Shown in pieces: positions 25,359 through 33,925 of a stretch of 64,000 bases of DNA. Position 1 is the stretch's first letter; the number at the start of each line of letters is the position of its first letter. The stretch lies in the NCBI RefSeq assembly GCF_002209485.1, contig NZ_NJIX01000001.1, positions 310,001-374,000 of the forward strand. The letters run 5' to 3'. The notes under the pieces were generated by a model. It had not been told where the DNA came from and made no database searches. It saw only the letters and a program-made list of their open reading frames with translations. This stretch comes from Achromobacter sp. HZ34 (lineage in GTDB: Bacteria; Pseudomonadota; Gammaproteobacteria; Burkholderiales; Burkholderiaceae_B). The position numbers and the translations under genes are program-made.

Positions 25359-26873
25359 TTATTGTTGCTGGTTGCTTGCGGCGGCCATGCGATTGGCCGC
25401 GTCACGCAGCAGGAAGGCGCGGTCGATCTTGTTGGTGGAGGCCAGCGGCAGGGCATCGATGAACCACACCTGGCGCGGATGCTGGTACGCCGGGGCGTTC
25501 TCCAGGGCATAGCGTTTGATCTCTTCCGCGGTGGCGTGCTGGCCCGGACGCAGGACGATATAGGCGACCGGCTTCTGGCCCTTGATGTCGTCCTCGACCG
25601 GCACCACGCTGGCCTGCTGTACGGCCGGATGATGTTCCAGCATCTTTTCCACCTCACCGGGATAGATGTTTTCACCGCCGCTGACGAACATATCATCGCG
25701 CCGGCCGACGAAGTAGTAGAAACCTTGCTCGTCGTGGCGGAATACGTCGCCCGTGGAATAGAAACCGTCCGGCGTGAAGGGCGTGGCGATGTCGGGCCGC
25801 TGGTGATAGCCCAGCATCAGGCCGGGACTCTTCATCTCCAGGATGCCTTGTTCCGGGCCGTCGGCGGGACCGCGCGCCAGGCGCAGCGATACCGCGGGGT
25901 GCGGGTAGCCCACCGACATGGGCGGCGTGGGTATCTTGTCCGGATGCGGGCCGAACACCACCGGGCCGCCTTCGGTCGTGCCGTAGGCATTGATCACCTT
26001 GGCATTGGGCAGCATGGCGTGGATCTGCGCCAGCAGGCTGGCGCTGACGGGCGCCGAGCCCATGCGGATCACCTTCACCGATGACAGGTCGGTACGGGCC
26101 AGCAGCGCGTGTTCGCGCAGCATCATGGCGATCATGGGCGGCACGGCGGTGAGCCAAGTGCAGCGATAGCGGCCGATGCACTGGATGTAGGCGGCGGCGG
26201 TGAATTGCGGCAGCAGCACCGTGGTGGCATGGCTGGCCAGCGACAGCTGTATCAGCGCCAGGGCATTCATGTGGTACAGCGGCGCGGCGATGAGGGCGCG
26301 CTCGGCCTCCAGCGGCGTGGCCTGGCGGCGCATCTGCACGGTCCACAGATGGCTGGCGTGGGACAGGCGCACGCCCTTGGGCTTGCCGGTGGAGCCGGAC
26401 GTGTACAGCATCAGCGCCACGTCTTCGGGCTGCACGGTGACGTCCGGCGTCGGGCCGGGGCGGAGGAAATCGAGGAAGGGCTCGCCGTCCAGGGGGATGG
26501 CGCGCAGGTCCGCCGGCAGCGCATTGCGGCGGGCATGGTCGTAGAAGACGATGCGGGCACCGCTGTCCTGCAGCACATAGGCGATGGTCGCCGGCGGGAA
26601 CTTGAAGTTCAAGGGCACGGCAATCAGCCCGGCGCGCATGATGCCCAGCAGCGTGGCGACATAACGCACCGAATTGGCGGCCAGGATGGCGACGCGGTCG
26701 CCGGGCTGGCCGCCGTCTTGCAGCAGCGCCCGCGCCACGCCATCGGCCATCGCTTCCAGCTCGCCATAGGTGCAGGGCGATTCATTCAGCGCAAGGTCGA
26801 CGCCCAGCAGCGCGACGCGCGCCGGGTCGGCGGACGGATCGATGACACGGCCCAGGTTCTGCGGCGTATACAT
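25359..26873 (-). CDS. Class I adenylate-forming enzyme, acyl-CoA synthetase (AMP-dependent)
   Basis: 504 residues with the ordered ANL-superfamily motifs: the P-loop YTSGSTGKPKG (about 158-168), YGTTEGG (about 297-303), YSTGD (about 372-376), GGENIYP (about 395-401) and the C-terminal catalytic Lys in STNKIDR (about 485). It activates a carboxylate to acyl-AMP and then acyl-CoA. Its operon partners, two importers, a thioesterase and an acyl hydrolase, make the imported compound or its cleavage product the likely substrate. Whether that is an aromatic, aliphatic or steroid acid is not determinable here. Confidence 0.9.
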   Translation of the reverse strand: MYTPQNLGRVIDPSADPARVALLGVDLALNESPCTYGELEAMADGVARALLQDGGQPGDRVAILAANSVRYVATLLGIMRAGLIAVPLNFKFPPATIAYVLQDSGARIVFYDHARRNALPADLRAIPLDGEPFLDFLRPGPTPDVTVQPEDVALMLYTSGSTGKPKGVRLSHASHLWTVQMRRQATPLEAERALIAAPLYHMNALALIQLSLASHATTVLLPQFTAAAYIQCIGRYRCTWLTAVPPMIAMMLREHALLARTDLSSVKVIRMGSAPVSASLLAQIHAMLPNAKVINAYGTTEGGPVVFGPHPDKIPTPPMSVGYPHPAVSLRLARGPADGPEQGILEMKSPGLMLGYHQRPDIATPFTPDGFYSTGDVFRHDEQGFYYFVGRRDDMFVSGGENIYPGEVEKMLEHHPAVQQASVVPVEDDIKGQKPVAYIVLRPGQHATAEEIKRYALENAPAYQHPRQVWFIDALPLASTNKIDRAFLLRDAANRMAAASNQQQ

Positions 26874-26881
26874 GGTGGACC

Positions 26882-27328
26882 TCAGGCCTTGGCTGCCGTT
26901 GCCGCGGGAGCAGGCGCGGCGGTGGAGTACACCCCGCGGCCGCTGGCCACCAGCTTGCCGTCGTTGTCGAACACTTGCGCTTCGGCCACCGACAGTTGCG
27001 AGCCGAACTTGATGACCTTGCCCTTGGCGCGCAGGTCACCCGGCATGGCGGCGCGGTGGTAGTCCACGCGCAGGTCCACGGTGGGCACGCCCCGGCCGGT
27101 CTTGGACACCAGGGCCCAGTCGGCGGTCAGGTCGACCAGGGCCGCCAGGATGCCGCCGTGGGTGTAACGCTTGTCGGGGTTGACGACCCACTCTTCGCGC
27201 CAGCGCGCGGACAGTTCGATCTCGCCTTCGCTGACGGACAGGACTTCGATGCCCAGCCATTGGTGATAGGGGCCGCGCAGCAGCTTGGCCTGGATGTCTT
27301 CTTTGGTGGGGAGGGTGGTTTCGCTCAT
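26882..27328 (-). CDS. PaaI-type hotdog-fold thioesterase
   Basis: 148 residues. The hotdog signature is YTHGGILAALVD (about 53-64), and the preceding NPDKR is typical of PaaI/YbgC-like enzymes. It should hydrolyse an acyl-CoA, perhaps relieving CoA trapped in a dead-end product of the ligase encoded 8 bp downstream. The last ~15 residues are an Ala/Pro-rich tail. Confidence 0.88.
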   Translation of the reverse strand: MSETTLPTKEDIQAKLLRGPYHQWLGIEVLSVSEGEIELSARWREEWVVNPDKRYTHGGILAALVDLTADWALVSKTGRGVPTVDLRVDYHRAAMPGDLRAKGKVIKFGSQLSVAEAQVFDNDGKLVASGRGVYSTAAPAPAATAAKA

Positions 27329-27415
27329 TTGCGTTCCTGGAAAGTCTTGGTCGGCGCCGGCACGGGCCAGCGTCGGAAAAAGTCGGCAACGCCGGCAGCG
27401 GCCGGCGCCACATCA

Positions 27416-28435
27416 TCATCGAGGGTTGACGATGACCTTGCCCAGCACTTCGCGGTCGCGGATCAACGCCAGGCCGTCGGCGGCGCCTTCCAGCGGCACG
27501 GCACGGTCGATCACCGGCTTGACGCTGCCGTCGGCGACCATCTGCAGCAGGGCCTTCAGGTCTTCATCGTAGAAGCTGTTGGAGCCCTTGATGTTGAGCT
27601 CGAAGCTCCACACGTAGCGCAGGTCTTCCTTCGGATCGTGGCCGGCGGTGGCGCCGCAGACCAGCAGGGTGCCGCCGCGCTTGAGGCACTTGATCGACGG
27701 CAGCCACGTATCGCCGCCGGTGAAGTTGATCACCACGTCCACGCCGCCTTCGAAATTGCGGCGCTGGGGCTTGCCGTATTCGGCGATGGCCCACTTGGAA
27801 AAATCGGTGGTGCGATAGTTGATGACGTGGTCGGCGCCCAGTTCCTTCAGGCGCGCCAGCTTCTCGTCGCTGCCGGCGCAGGCGATGACTTCGGCACCCA
27901 GCAGCTTGGCCAGGATGACGCAGGCGGTGCCCACGCCGCCGCTGGCGCCCAGCACGACCACGCGGTCGCCGGCCTTGACCGTCTTGTGCGTGATCAGCAT
28001 GCGGTGCGCGGTGCCGTAGGCCACGGGCAGGGCGGCGGCGTCGTCATAGCTGACCTTGGCGGGCAGGGCGATCAGCTGGGGGGCCGACACCAGGCAGTAT
28101 TCGGCCATGCCGCCGTCGAGCATTTCGCCCATCAGGCCTTTGCCTTTGTTCAGCGGGTTGACCAGCACGCGATCGCCCACCTTCCAGCCTTCCACGCCGG
28201 CGCCGACTTCGGTGATTTCACCGGCCATGTCCAGGCCGATGACCACCGGCAGCGGCACCTTGATGCCGGGCATGCCCTGCACGGTGAACACGTCGTGATA
28301 GTTGAAGGACGATGCGCCCACGCGGATGACGACGTGGCCTTCGGTGGCGGTGGGCCTGGCTTTGTCGGTGACGACCTGCAGTTTTTCCAGGCCGCCGTGT
28401 TCGTTCAGGACTAGTGCTTTCATGGTGTTGCTCAT
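27416..28435 (-). CDS. Zinc-independent MDR-family oxidoreductase (quinone oxidoreductase-like)
   Basis: 339 residues of the medium-chain dehydrogenase/reductase superfamily. NAD(P)-binding motif GASGGVGTA (about 170-178). Where zinc alcohol dehydrogenases have Cys, this protein has Asn in SFNYHDVF, and the structural zinc Cys quartet is absent, so it belongs to the quinone/enoyl reductase branch. It may reduce an enoyl or quinonoid intermediate of the pathway. Starts 63 bp after the binding-protein gene. Confidence 0.88.
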   Translation of the reverse strand: MSNTMKALVLNEHGGLEKLQVVTDKARPTATEGHVVIRVGASSFNYHDVFTVQGMPGIKVPLPVVIGLDMAGEITEVGAGVEGWKVGDRVLVNPLNKGKGLMGEMLDGGMAEYCLVSAPQLIALPAKVSYDDAAALPVAYGTAHRMLITHKTVKAGDRVVVLGASGGVGTACVILAKLLGAEVIACAGSDEKLARLKELGADHVINYRTTDFSKWAIAEYGKPQRRNFEGGVDVVINFTGGDTWLPSIKCLKRGGTLLVCGATAGHDPKEDLRYVWSFELNIKGSNSFYDEDLKALLQMVADGSVKPVIDRAVPLEGAADGLALIRDREVLGKVIVNPR

Positions 28436-28498
28436 TGTCTGTTCCTCGCTTCCTAATAGCTTGGTGGTGGAATGGGTATGCGCCGATGCTTCAGGCGA

Positions 28499-29485
28499 TC
28501 ACTTCAGGGTCTTGGCTTGCTGGTACGGACCCGTCACGAAAATATCGGCGGGCAACTGGCCTTTCACCAGGCCGCTTTCCGCGAACACCTGGTGTTGGCG
28601 CTTCAGGGTGTCGATGTCGGCCGTTTCGAACGACACGCGGTTCATGTCCTGCCATTGGCCGGCATAGACCTTGGCGTCGGCTTCGGGCAGGTTGGCGGAC
28701 TTCTGCAGGATCTTGACGACGTCGTCGCGATGGTCGTTGCCCCAGGCCAGGGTATTGCGCAGGCCCGCGATGACGTGGGCGACGGTGTCCGGATGCTGCG
28801 CGACGAAGTCGCTGCGCACCGCGCCGATGCCGATATAGGGCACCGAATCCGATTTGGTCAGCTTCTTCCATTCGTCGGCGAAGGAGCCCAGGCGCGTGAC
28901 TTTCAAGTCGGTCAACTGGGCGACCGTGACGGAGCGCAGCGCCGCGGCGTCGACCTGCTTCTGCGCCAGGAACTGGGCCAGGCGCGATTCGTTGCCGCCT
29001 ACCAGCGAAAAGTCATTGGCCTTGATGCCATGATTGCCGGCCAGCACGGCGCCGGCGATCACCGCGACCGAGCTGCCGGCCGGCGACATGCCTACCTTCT
29101 TGCCGCGCAGCTGGTCCAGCGACGTGATGGGCGAGCCTTCCGGCACGACGAATTGCACGTCGGCGGGCTGCGTGGCGGCGAAGATCTTGATGGGTACGCC
29201 TTCAGACGCGCTGCTGAACACGCCGGCAGCGGGAGCACCGAACGCCAGGTCTATGGAATTGGAGGCGAGCGCGCGCAAGGGAGCGTTGACGTCGGGGAAC
29301 TTGATGAACTCGACGTCCAGGTTCTGTTGCTTGAGGAAATCCGTGGCTTCCAGCACCGAGCCGTAGCCCAGGCTGACGCCGCTGCTCCAGTAGCCGATGC
29401 GCACCTTGTCGGCGGCCTGGGCCGGACCCGCGGCGCCCAGGGCGAGGGCCAGCACGGTGGCGGGTAGATACTTGGTCCATTTCAT
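28499..29485 (-). CDS. NitT/TauT-type ABC substrate-binding protein (aliphatic sulfonate-like), system 1
   Basis: 328 residues with a Sec signal peptide (about 1-24, ending AQA). The mature start KVRIGYWSSGVSLGYGS and DIDLAFGAPAAG (about 75-85) are SsuA/TauA-like. The sequence differs clearly from the second binding protein in the operon, so the two systems probably see different ligands. Lies 40 bp after the system 1 permease. Confidence 0.9.
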   Translation of the reverse strand: MKWTKYLPATVLALALGAAGPAQAADKVRIGYWSSGVSLGYGSVLEATDFLKQQNLDVEFIKFPDVNAPLRALASNSIDLAFGAPAAGVFSSASEGVPIKIFAATQPADVQFVVPEGSPITSLDQLRGKKVGMSPAGSSVAVIAGAVLAGNHGIKANDFSLVGGNESRLAQFLAQKQVDAAALRSVTVAQLTDLKVTRLGSFADEWKKLTKSDSVPYIGIGAVRSDFVAQHPDTVAHVIAGLRNTLAWGNDHRDDVVKILQKSANLPEADAKVYAGQWQDMNRVSFETADIDTLKRQHQVFAESGLVKGQLPADIFVTGPYQQAKTLK

Positions 29486-29525
29486 GGCGAAACTCCTGGC
29501 GGTAAGGGATGAATTCAGGGCCGGG

Positions 29526-30371
29526 CTATACCGGTTTCCAACGGAACAGGCGGCGTTCGAGCGGCTTGAGCACGCCGCTTTCCAGCAGCAGCATCAACAC
29601 CACCAGCAACAACGTCCAGGCGAACACCTGGTCGGTCTGTACCAGGTCTGCCGCCTGGCGCAGGCGGTAGCCGATGCCGTCGGACGAACCCAGCGTTTCG
29701 GCCACCAGCGATACGCGCCAGCCGAAGCCGAACGCAAGCCGCGCGCCGGAAAAGAAATACGGCAGGATGCTGGGCAGGTAGATCTTGCGCAGGATCTGCA
29801 GGCGCGTCATGCGGAAACTGCGGGCCAGGTCGACGTGCAGCTTGTCGACGTTCTGCGCACCTTGCCAGACATTGGTCAGGATCAGCGGCATGGCGGTCAT
29901 GAACACCACGAATACCGTGGTGGCGTTCGAGATGCCGAACCAGATGATGGCGAAGACGGCCCAGATCGCCGACGAGATGGTGTTCATCACGGCCAGCAAG
30001 GGCTCGAATACCTGCGCCAGCGCCCGGCTGGAGCCCAGCGCCAGGCCCAGCGGCGTGCCGATCAGCGCCGCCAGGACGAAGCCGCACACCACGCGGTACA
30101 TGGTCATGCCGATGTCGTGCAGGAAGGCGTCCGTCCGAGACAGGTTGCCCAGCGCGCGCAGCACGCGTTCCGGCCCGGGCAGGATGAAGGCCGGCGTGTG
30201 GCGGGCGGCCAGCCACCAGACCAGCACGAACGCGGCGGCCAGCACCGCGCGTTGCGCGATCAGTATCGGCAGCCGCAATCCTTTCCTTGCGTCGGCACGG
30301 GTTGGCGCGGCGGCGCCGCGCCGGACGTTCGCAGCGGGGCGTGCGGCGGTACCGGGAGTGCTCTGTTTCAT
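29526..30371 (-). CDS. NitT/TauT-type ABC transporter permease, system 1
   Basis: 281 residues from the ATG at 30371, which overlaps the ATPase stop (ATGA). A longer frame back to 31130 would run through the ATPase gene and is rejected. A cytoplasmic N-tail of ~35 residues precedes about six membrane helices. The EAA loop (DLARSFRMTRLQILRKIYLP region, about 190-210) contacts the ATPase. The C-terminus ends RRLFRWKP-like, common in SsuC-type permeases. Confidence 0.9.
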   Translation of the reverse strand: MKQSTPGTAARPAANVRRGAAAPTRADARKGLRLPILIAQRAVLAAAFVLVWWLAARHTPAFILPGPERVLRALGNLSRTDAFLHDIGMTMYRVVCGFVLAALIGTPLGLALGSSRALAQVFEPLLAVMNTISSAIWAVFAIIWFGISNATTVFVVFMTAMPLILTNVWQGAQNVDKLHVDLARSFRMTRLQILRKIYLPSILPYFFSGARLAFGFGWRVSLVAETLGSSDGIGYRLRQAADLVQTDQVFAWTLLLVVLMLLLESGVLKPLERRLFRWKPV

Positions 30372-31114
30372 TGGACCACCTTCATACGCAGCAGGCGTGT
30401 CTGTTCCGCGACGTCGCGATCCGTAGCCAGGCGCGGCCGCGCCAGCGGCACGTCGGCGATCTCGCGTACGCGGCCGGGCCGCGGTTCCAGCAGGACGATG
30501 CGATCGGCCAGGATCACGGCCTCTTCGACGTCGTGCGTGACGAAGAGGATGGTGGTGTTCTTCATGGCCTGGATGCGCAGCAATTCTTCGTGCATCTGCG
30601 TGCGGGTCTGCGGGTCGAGCTTGGAGAAAGGTTCGTCCATCAGCAGGATTTCCGGTTCGATCACCAGGCTGCGCGCCAGGGCGGCGCGGCTGCGCATGCC
30701 GCCGGACAGCTGATGCGGCCAGGCCTGCGCGAAGCTTTGCAGGCCCACCATCTCCAGCACGGCGTCGGCGCGGCGGTGGCGTTCCGCCTTGGGTACATTC
30801 TGCGCTTCCAGGCCCAGTGTCACGTTGTCGCGGATGCTGCGCCACGGTAGCAGGCGGTCTTCCTGGAACAGATAGCCCAGCTTCTGCCAGTCGCGGAAGC
30901 GGGCGGCGGGCTGGCCGCAGATTTCCAGATCGCCGTCGTCGGCGCTTTCCAGGCCGGAGACGATGTTCAGCAGCGTGCTCTTGCCGCAGCCGGAGGCGCC
31001 CAGCAGGGCGACGATCTCGCCGCGGCCGACGGCGAAGGAAATATCGCGCAGCACTTCCAGGTCGCCGAAGTGCTTGTTCAGGTGGCGCACACGTACGGCA
31101 TCGTTGGCGGTCAT
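30368..31114 (-). CDS. NitT/TauT-type ABC transporter ATP-binding protein, system 1
   Basis: 248 residues with Walker A GASGCGKST, signature LSGGMRSR, Walker B LLMDEPFSKLD and an H-loop in VTHDV. The start overlaps the GntR stop by 4 bp and the end overlaps the permease start, so regulator and importer form one transcript. Confidence 0.92.
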   Translation of the reverse strand: MTANDAVRVRHLNKHFGDLEVLRDISFAVGRGEIVALLGASGCGKSTLLNIVSGLESADDGDLEICGQPAARFRDWQKLGYLFQEDRLLPWRSIRDNVTLGLEAQNVPKAERHRRADAVLEMVGLQSFAQAWPHQLSGGMRSRAALARSLVIEPEILLMDEPFSKLDPQTRTQMHEELLRIQAMKNTTILFVTHDVEEAVILADRIVLLEPRPGRVREIADVPLARPRLATDRDVAEQTRLLRMKVVQ

Positions 31115-31842
31115 CGGCGGGCTCCCGCATCAGGGTGGACGGGAATGGCGGCGCCGGTCTGCGCCAGGCTGGCGTAGAGCTTTTCCAGCGTCATGGCCTG
31201 GAACGTCTCGATGTGACGGCGGGCGATCAGTTCGACGCGCTTGCAATCGCCTTCGGCGAACGCGTCGATCATGGCGTTGTGGTCGTGCTTGATCTCGGGC
31301 TTGGTCTTTTGCACGCCGAAGCCCAGCGCCACCAGGCGCGACATTTCATCGAGCAGCGTGGTCAGCGATTTATGCAGGCGCTCGTTGCCGCTGGCTGCCG
31401 CGATGGCCAGGTGGAAGGCCTTGTTGGCGTCCATGAAGACATCGATCTGGTCGTTCAGCTTCAGCACAGGATGCTGCAGGCGGCACGCCGCTTCGAGTTC
31501 GCGCAGCAGGCCCAGGTCGACACGGCCCACGGCCAGGCGCGCCGCCAGAGGTTCCAGCTGGACGCGCAGGGTGAAAACTTCCTCGACGTCGCGCAGCGTG
31601 ATGGGCGAGATCTGGTAGCCCTTGCGGGGACGCGAACGCACGAAACCTTCCTGCGCCAGCCGCACCAGCGCGATACGGCAGCTGGTCTTGCGGATGTCGT
31701 AAGCGGCCATCAGCTCGGGTTCGGTGACGAACGCCCCCGGCGCCAGGCGGCACGATATGACATCGCGCCGGATACGCTGGTAAGCATCGTCGCCGAAGCT
31801 GGTGGCAACGGCGGCAGGAAGCAATTCGAGAAGGTCAGTCAT
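31111..31842 (-). CDS. GntR-family (FCD/FadR-type) transcriptional regulator
   Basis: 243 residues. An N-terminal winged helix (about 20-85, with LMAAYDIRKTSCRIALVRLAQEGFV) is followed by an all-helical FCD ligand domain, where conserved Asp and His residues usually bind a metal and a carboxylate. It is the first gene of the eleven-gene run and overlaps the ATPase gene, so it is likely an autoregulated local repressor whose effector is the imported acid. Confidence 0.88.
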   Translation of the reverse strand: MTDLLELLPAAVATSFGDDAYQRIRRDVISCRLAPGAFVTEPELMAAYDIRKTSCRIALVRLAQEGFVRSRPRKGYQISPITLRDVEEVFTLRVQLEPLAARLAVGRVDLGLLRELEAACRLQHPVLKLNDQIDVFMDANKAFHLAIAAASGNERLHKSLTTLLDEMSRLVALGFGVQKTKPEIKHDHNAMIDAFAEGDCKRVELIARRHIETFQAMTLEKLYASLAQTGAAIPVHPDAGARR

Positions 31843-32141
31843 CGTCCGTGATCCACTTTGAACGTTGTACTGAGCAGCTCACAGAATCAGTGAGAGGCGA
31901 GCACAGGTTGATTCTAGGTAGACCGGGACGAAGGGAGAACTACGAAATTTCCCTAAGCTTATGCAAAATCGGGATAAGGAGGGCTGGGCTGCTCAGCGCT
32001 GCTGCAGCGCAAAAGCAAATCGATTCAACGACATGTCTGCCTGGTTGAGGGGCGATTGTGCGCCGCGATAAGGACATACCCGCGCCGCCTTCGCGAAGGC
32101 GTCCCCAAATGCTGCTGCTTCATCACGCCGGGCACGCCCGA
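31843..32141. other. Intergenic region between the MCP and GntR genes
   Basis: 299 bp holding the promoter region of the GntR/ABC operon near 31850-31960, where base composition is more A/T rich. No clear palindrome, hairpin or gene is seen in it. Confidence 0.4.
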
Positions 32142-33473
32142 TCACTCAGGCCGCTTGTGCTCCAGTTCGCGGATGGCGGCATGGACGGTGGCGACGCCTT
32201 CGGTCTGCGCCTGGGCCGATTCAGCGATCTGCGTCATCAGGCCGCGCACCGCCGCCACCGACTCGGTCAACTGATGCATGGTTTCGCCGACGGAGCGCGC
32301 CTGGGCCTCTCCGCTGCTGATCTGTTGCACGGAATCGGAGATGAGGGTGGCGATGGCCTTGGCCGATTCCGCGCTGCGGTGGGCCAGGGCGCGCACTTCG
32401 CTGGCCACCACGCTGAAGCCGCGTCCTGCCTGTCCGGCGCGGGCCGCCTCGATGGCGGCGTTCAGGGCCAGCAGATTGGTCTGGAAGGCAATGCTGTCGA
32501 GCAGGGTGGTGATTTCGGAGATCTTGGATGACGCCTGCGTCAGCTCGGTCATGCGCTTCATCAGCGCGGCCACGTTGGCGCCGCCGACGTCGGCATTGCT
32601 GGCGGCGTCGCGCGTCAGCGCCTCGGCTTCGCTGGCCTGCGTGGCGTTGACCTGGACCACCTGGGCCATTTCCTGGACGGCGCGGGCCAGGGTCTGGGTG
32701 CTCTGGGTCTGGCGCGTGATGTCGGTGGCGTACTTGACCACCTTGAACGGGCGGCCGTTCATGTCGAGGATGGGGTTGTAGGTGGCCTGTATCCAGACTT
32801 CCTTGCCGTTCTTGCCGACGCGCCGGTAGATATTGGCGTCGAAATTGCCTGCCCGCAGCTTGCGCCAGAACTCCTTGTATTCCGCCGATTCGCGCAGACC
32901 CGGTTCGACGAACATGGCATGGTGGCGGCCGACGATCTCGTCGTACTCATAGCCCATGGACTGCAGGAAGCTGTCGTTCGCGTAGAGGATCACGCCATCC
33001 AGCGAGAACTCGATGACTGCCTGCGACTTGCTGATGGCCGCGATCTGCCCCTCCAGGTCTGCCTGGCGCAGCTTCTCGCCGGTGATGTCGGCGCCGTACT
33101 TGACGATGCGCGCGACCTTGCCGGCGCGGTCGATGATGGGGTTGTAGGTGGCCTGGATCCAGACTTCGCGGCCACCTTTGCCGATGCGCTTGTATTGGCC
33201 TGAATCGAATGTGCCTTCGCCCAGGCGCTGCCAGAACTCCTGGTAGTCGGGGCTGGCGCGTTCTTCCGGCGCCACCAGGATGCTGTGGTGGCGGCCCACG
33301 AGTTCATGCAACTCGTAGCCCATGGCGTTCAGGAAGTACTCGTTGGCATTGACGATGGTGCCGTCGGGGAGGAATTCGATGACGGCCTGGGACTGCGACA
33401 GCGCGTCCAGCTGGGCAGCCGCGGGTGCGCCCGGGCGACGAAAGCATTTAAGCAGATTCAGTGACTTGAGCAT
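32142..33473 (-). CDS. Soluble methyl-accepting chemotaxis-type protein with two PAS domains
   Basis: 443 residues without a transmembrane helix or HAMP domain. PAS 1 (about 25-140) and PAS 2 (about 145-265) are internal repeats with near-identical blocks such as [12 protein letters not shown] and [12 protein letters not shown]. The C-terminal half is the MCP signalling hairpin, with the tip sequence around [21 protein letters not shown] (about 350-370). Likely a cytoplasmic energy or redox sensor of the Aer/PAS type, binding flavin or heme, that feeds CheA/CheW. The signalling domain is shorter than usual for full-length MCPs. No chemotaxis genes are adjacent. Confidence 0.9.
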   Translation of the reverse strand: MLKSLNLLKCFRRPGAPAAAQLDALSQSQAVIEFLPDGTIVNANEYFLNAMGYELHELVGRHHSILVAPEERASPDYQEFWQRLGEGTFDSGQYKRIGKGGREVWIQATYNPIIDRAGKVARIVKYGADITGEKLRQADLEGQIAAISKSQAVIEFSLDGVILYANDSFLQSMGYEYDEIVGRHHAMFVEPGLRESAEYKEFWRKLRAGNFDANIYRRVGKNGKEVWIQATYNPILDMNGRPFKVVKYATDITRQTQSTQTLARAVQEMAQVVQVNATQASEAEALTRDAASNADVGGANVAALMKRMTELTQASSKISEITTLLDSIAFQTNLLALNAAIEAARAGQAGRGFSVVASEVRALAHRSAESAKAIATLISDSVQQISSGEAQARSVGETMHQLTESVAAVRGLMTQIAESAQAQTEGVATVHAAIRELEHKRPE

Positions 33474-33925
33474 GGTTCCTCGACTAGTCCTGTTCGTAGC
33501 ACATCGACGCTATGCCGGCATAAGGGCGGGCCCCGGAAGATGCCCGCGGCAGCGGTGAGTGTTTCGCGCCCCATTGCGCGGGCGATATATCGGACTCGAT
33601 ATATCCAGACCGTTTACGCCCTGTAGGGGACAGACTTAAGGGGGCGGGCATCGACCTTTACATCTCTACGAAATATCTCTGCTTTGTAGCAATTAATGTC
33701 TTTGGAGGCCCATGCTCCCGCCTATTTATTGCGAAAAATCTCAGTTTTGGGGAGATGGATTGACATTGTTGTAACTACAAATGCTTACATCCTTAACAAA
33801 TCTTAGTCCGGCCCGTTAACGAAGTTGTATTCCGCGTGTTACGCGGCCGTAGACCTTCGCCCCGTTCCCCGCCTGGCGCCGATTTCGCCGACGAGAGGGG
33901 CGAACATTCAGGATGTAGTTCTCAG
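33474..33925. other. Regulatory region upstream of the autotransporter gene
   Basis: 452 bp between divergently transcribed genes, with an A/T-rich core (33660-33800) well below the G/C of the surroundings. It contains a TTGACA at 33760-33765, the inverted repeat TTGTA-AC-TACAA at 33769-33780 and a 6-bp hairpin CCGCGT-GTT-ACGCGG at 33832-33846 in the presumed leader. The structure is that of a regulated promoter; no gene is seen. Confidence 0.5.
33760..33790 (+). promoter_or_regulatory. Candidate promoter -35 with overlapping inverted repeat
   Basis: A consensus TTGACA (33760-33765) is followed by the inverted repeat TTGTA-AC-TACAA (33769-33780) inside the spacer. The downstream -10 is poor (TTACAT after 19 bp), as expected for an activator-dependent promoter. 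Confidence 0.35.

Noticed and set aside
29526-31130. Very long permease frame that includes the ATPase region
   Set aside because: The first ~250 codons are out-of-frame translation of the ATPase gene; the permease starts at 30371 with an ATGA overlap.
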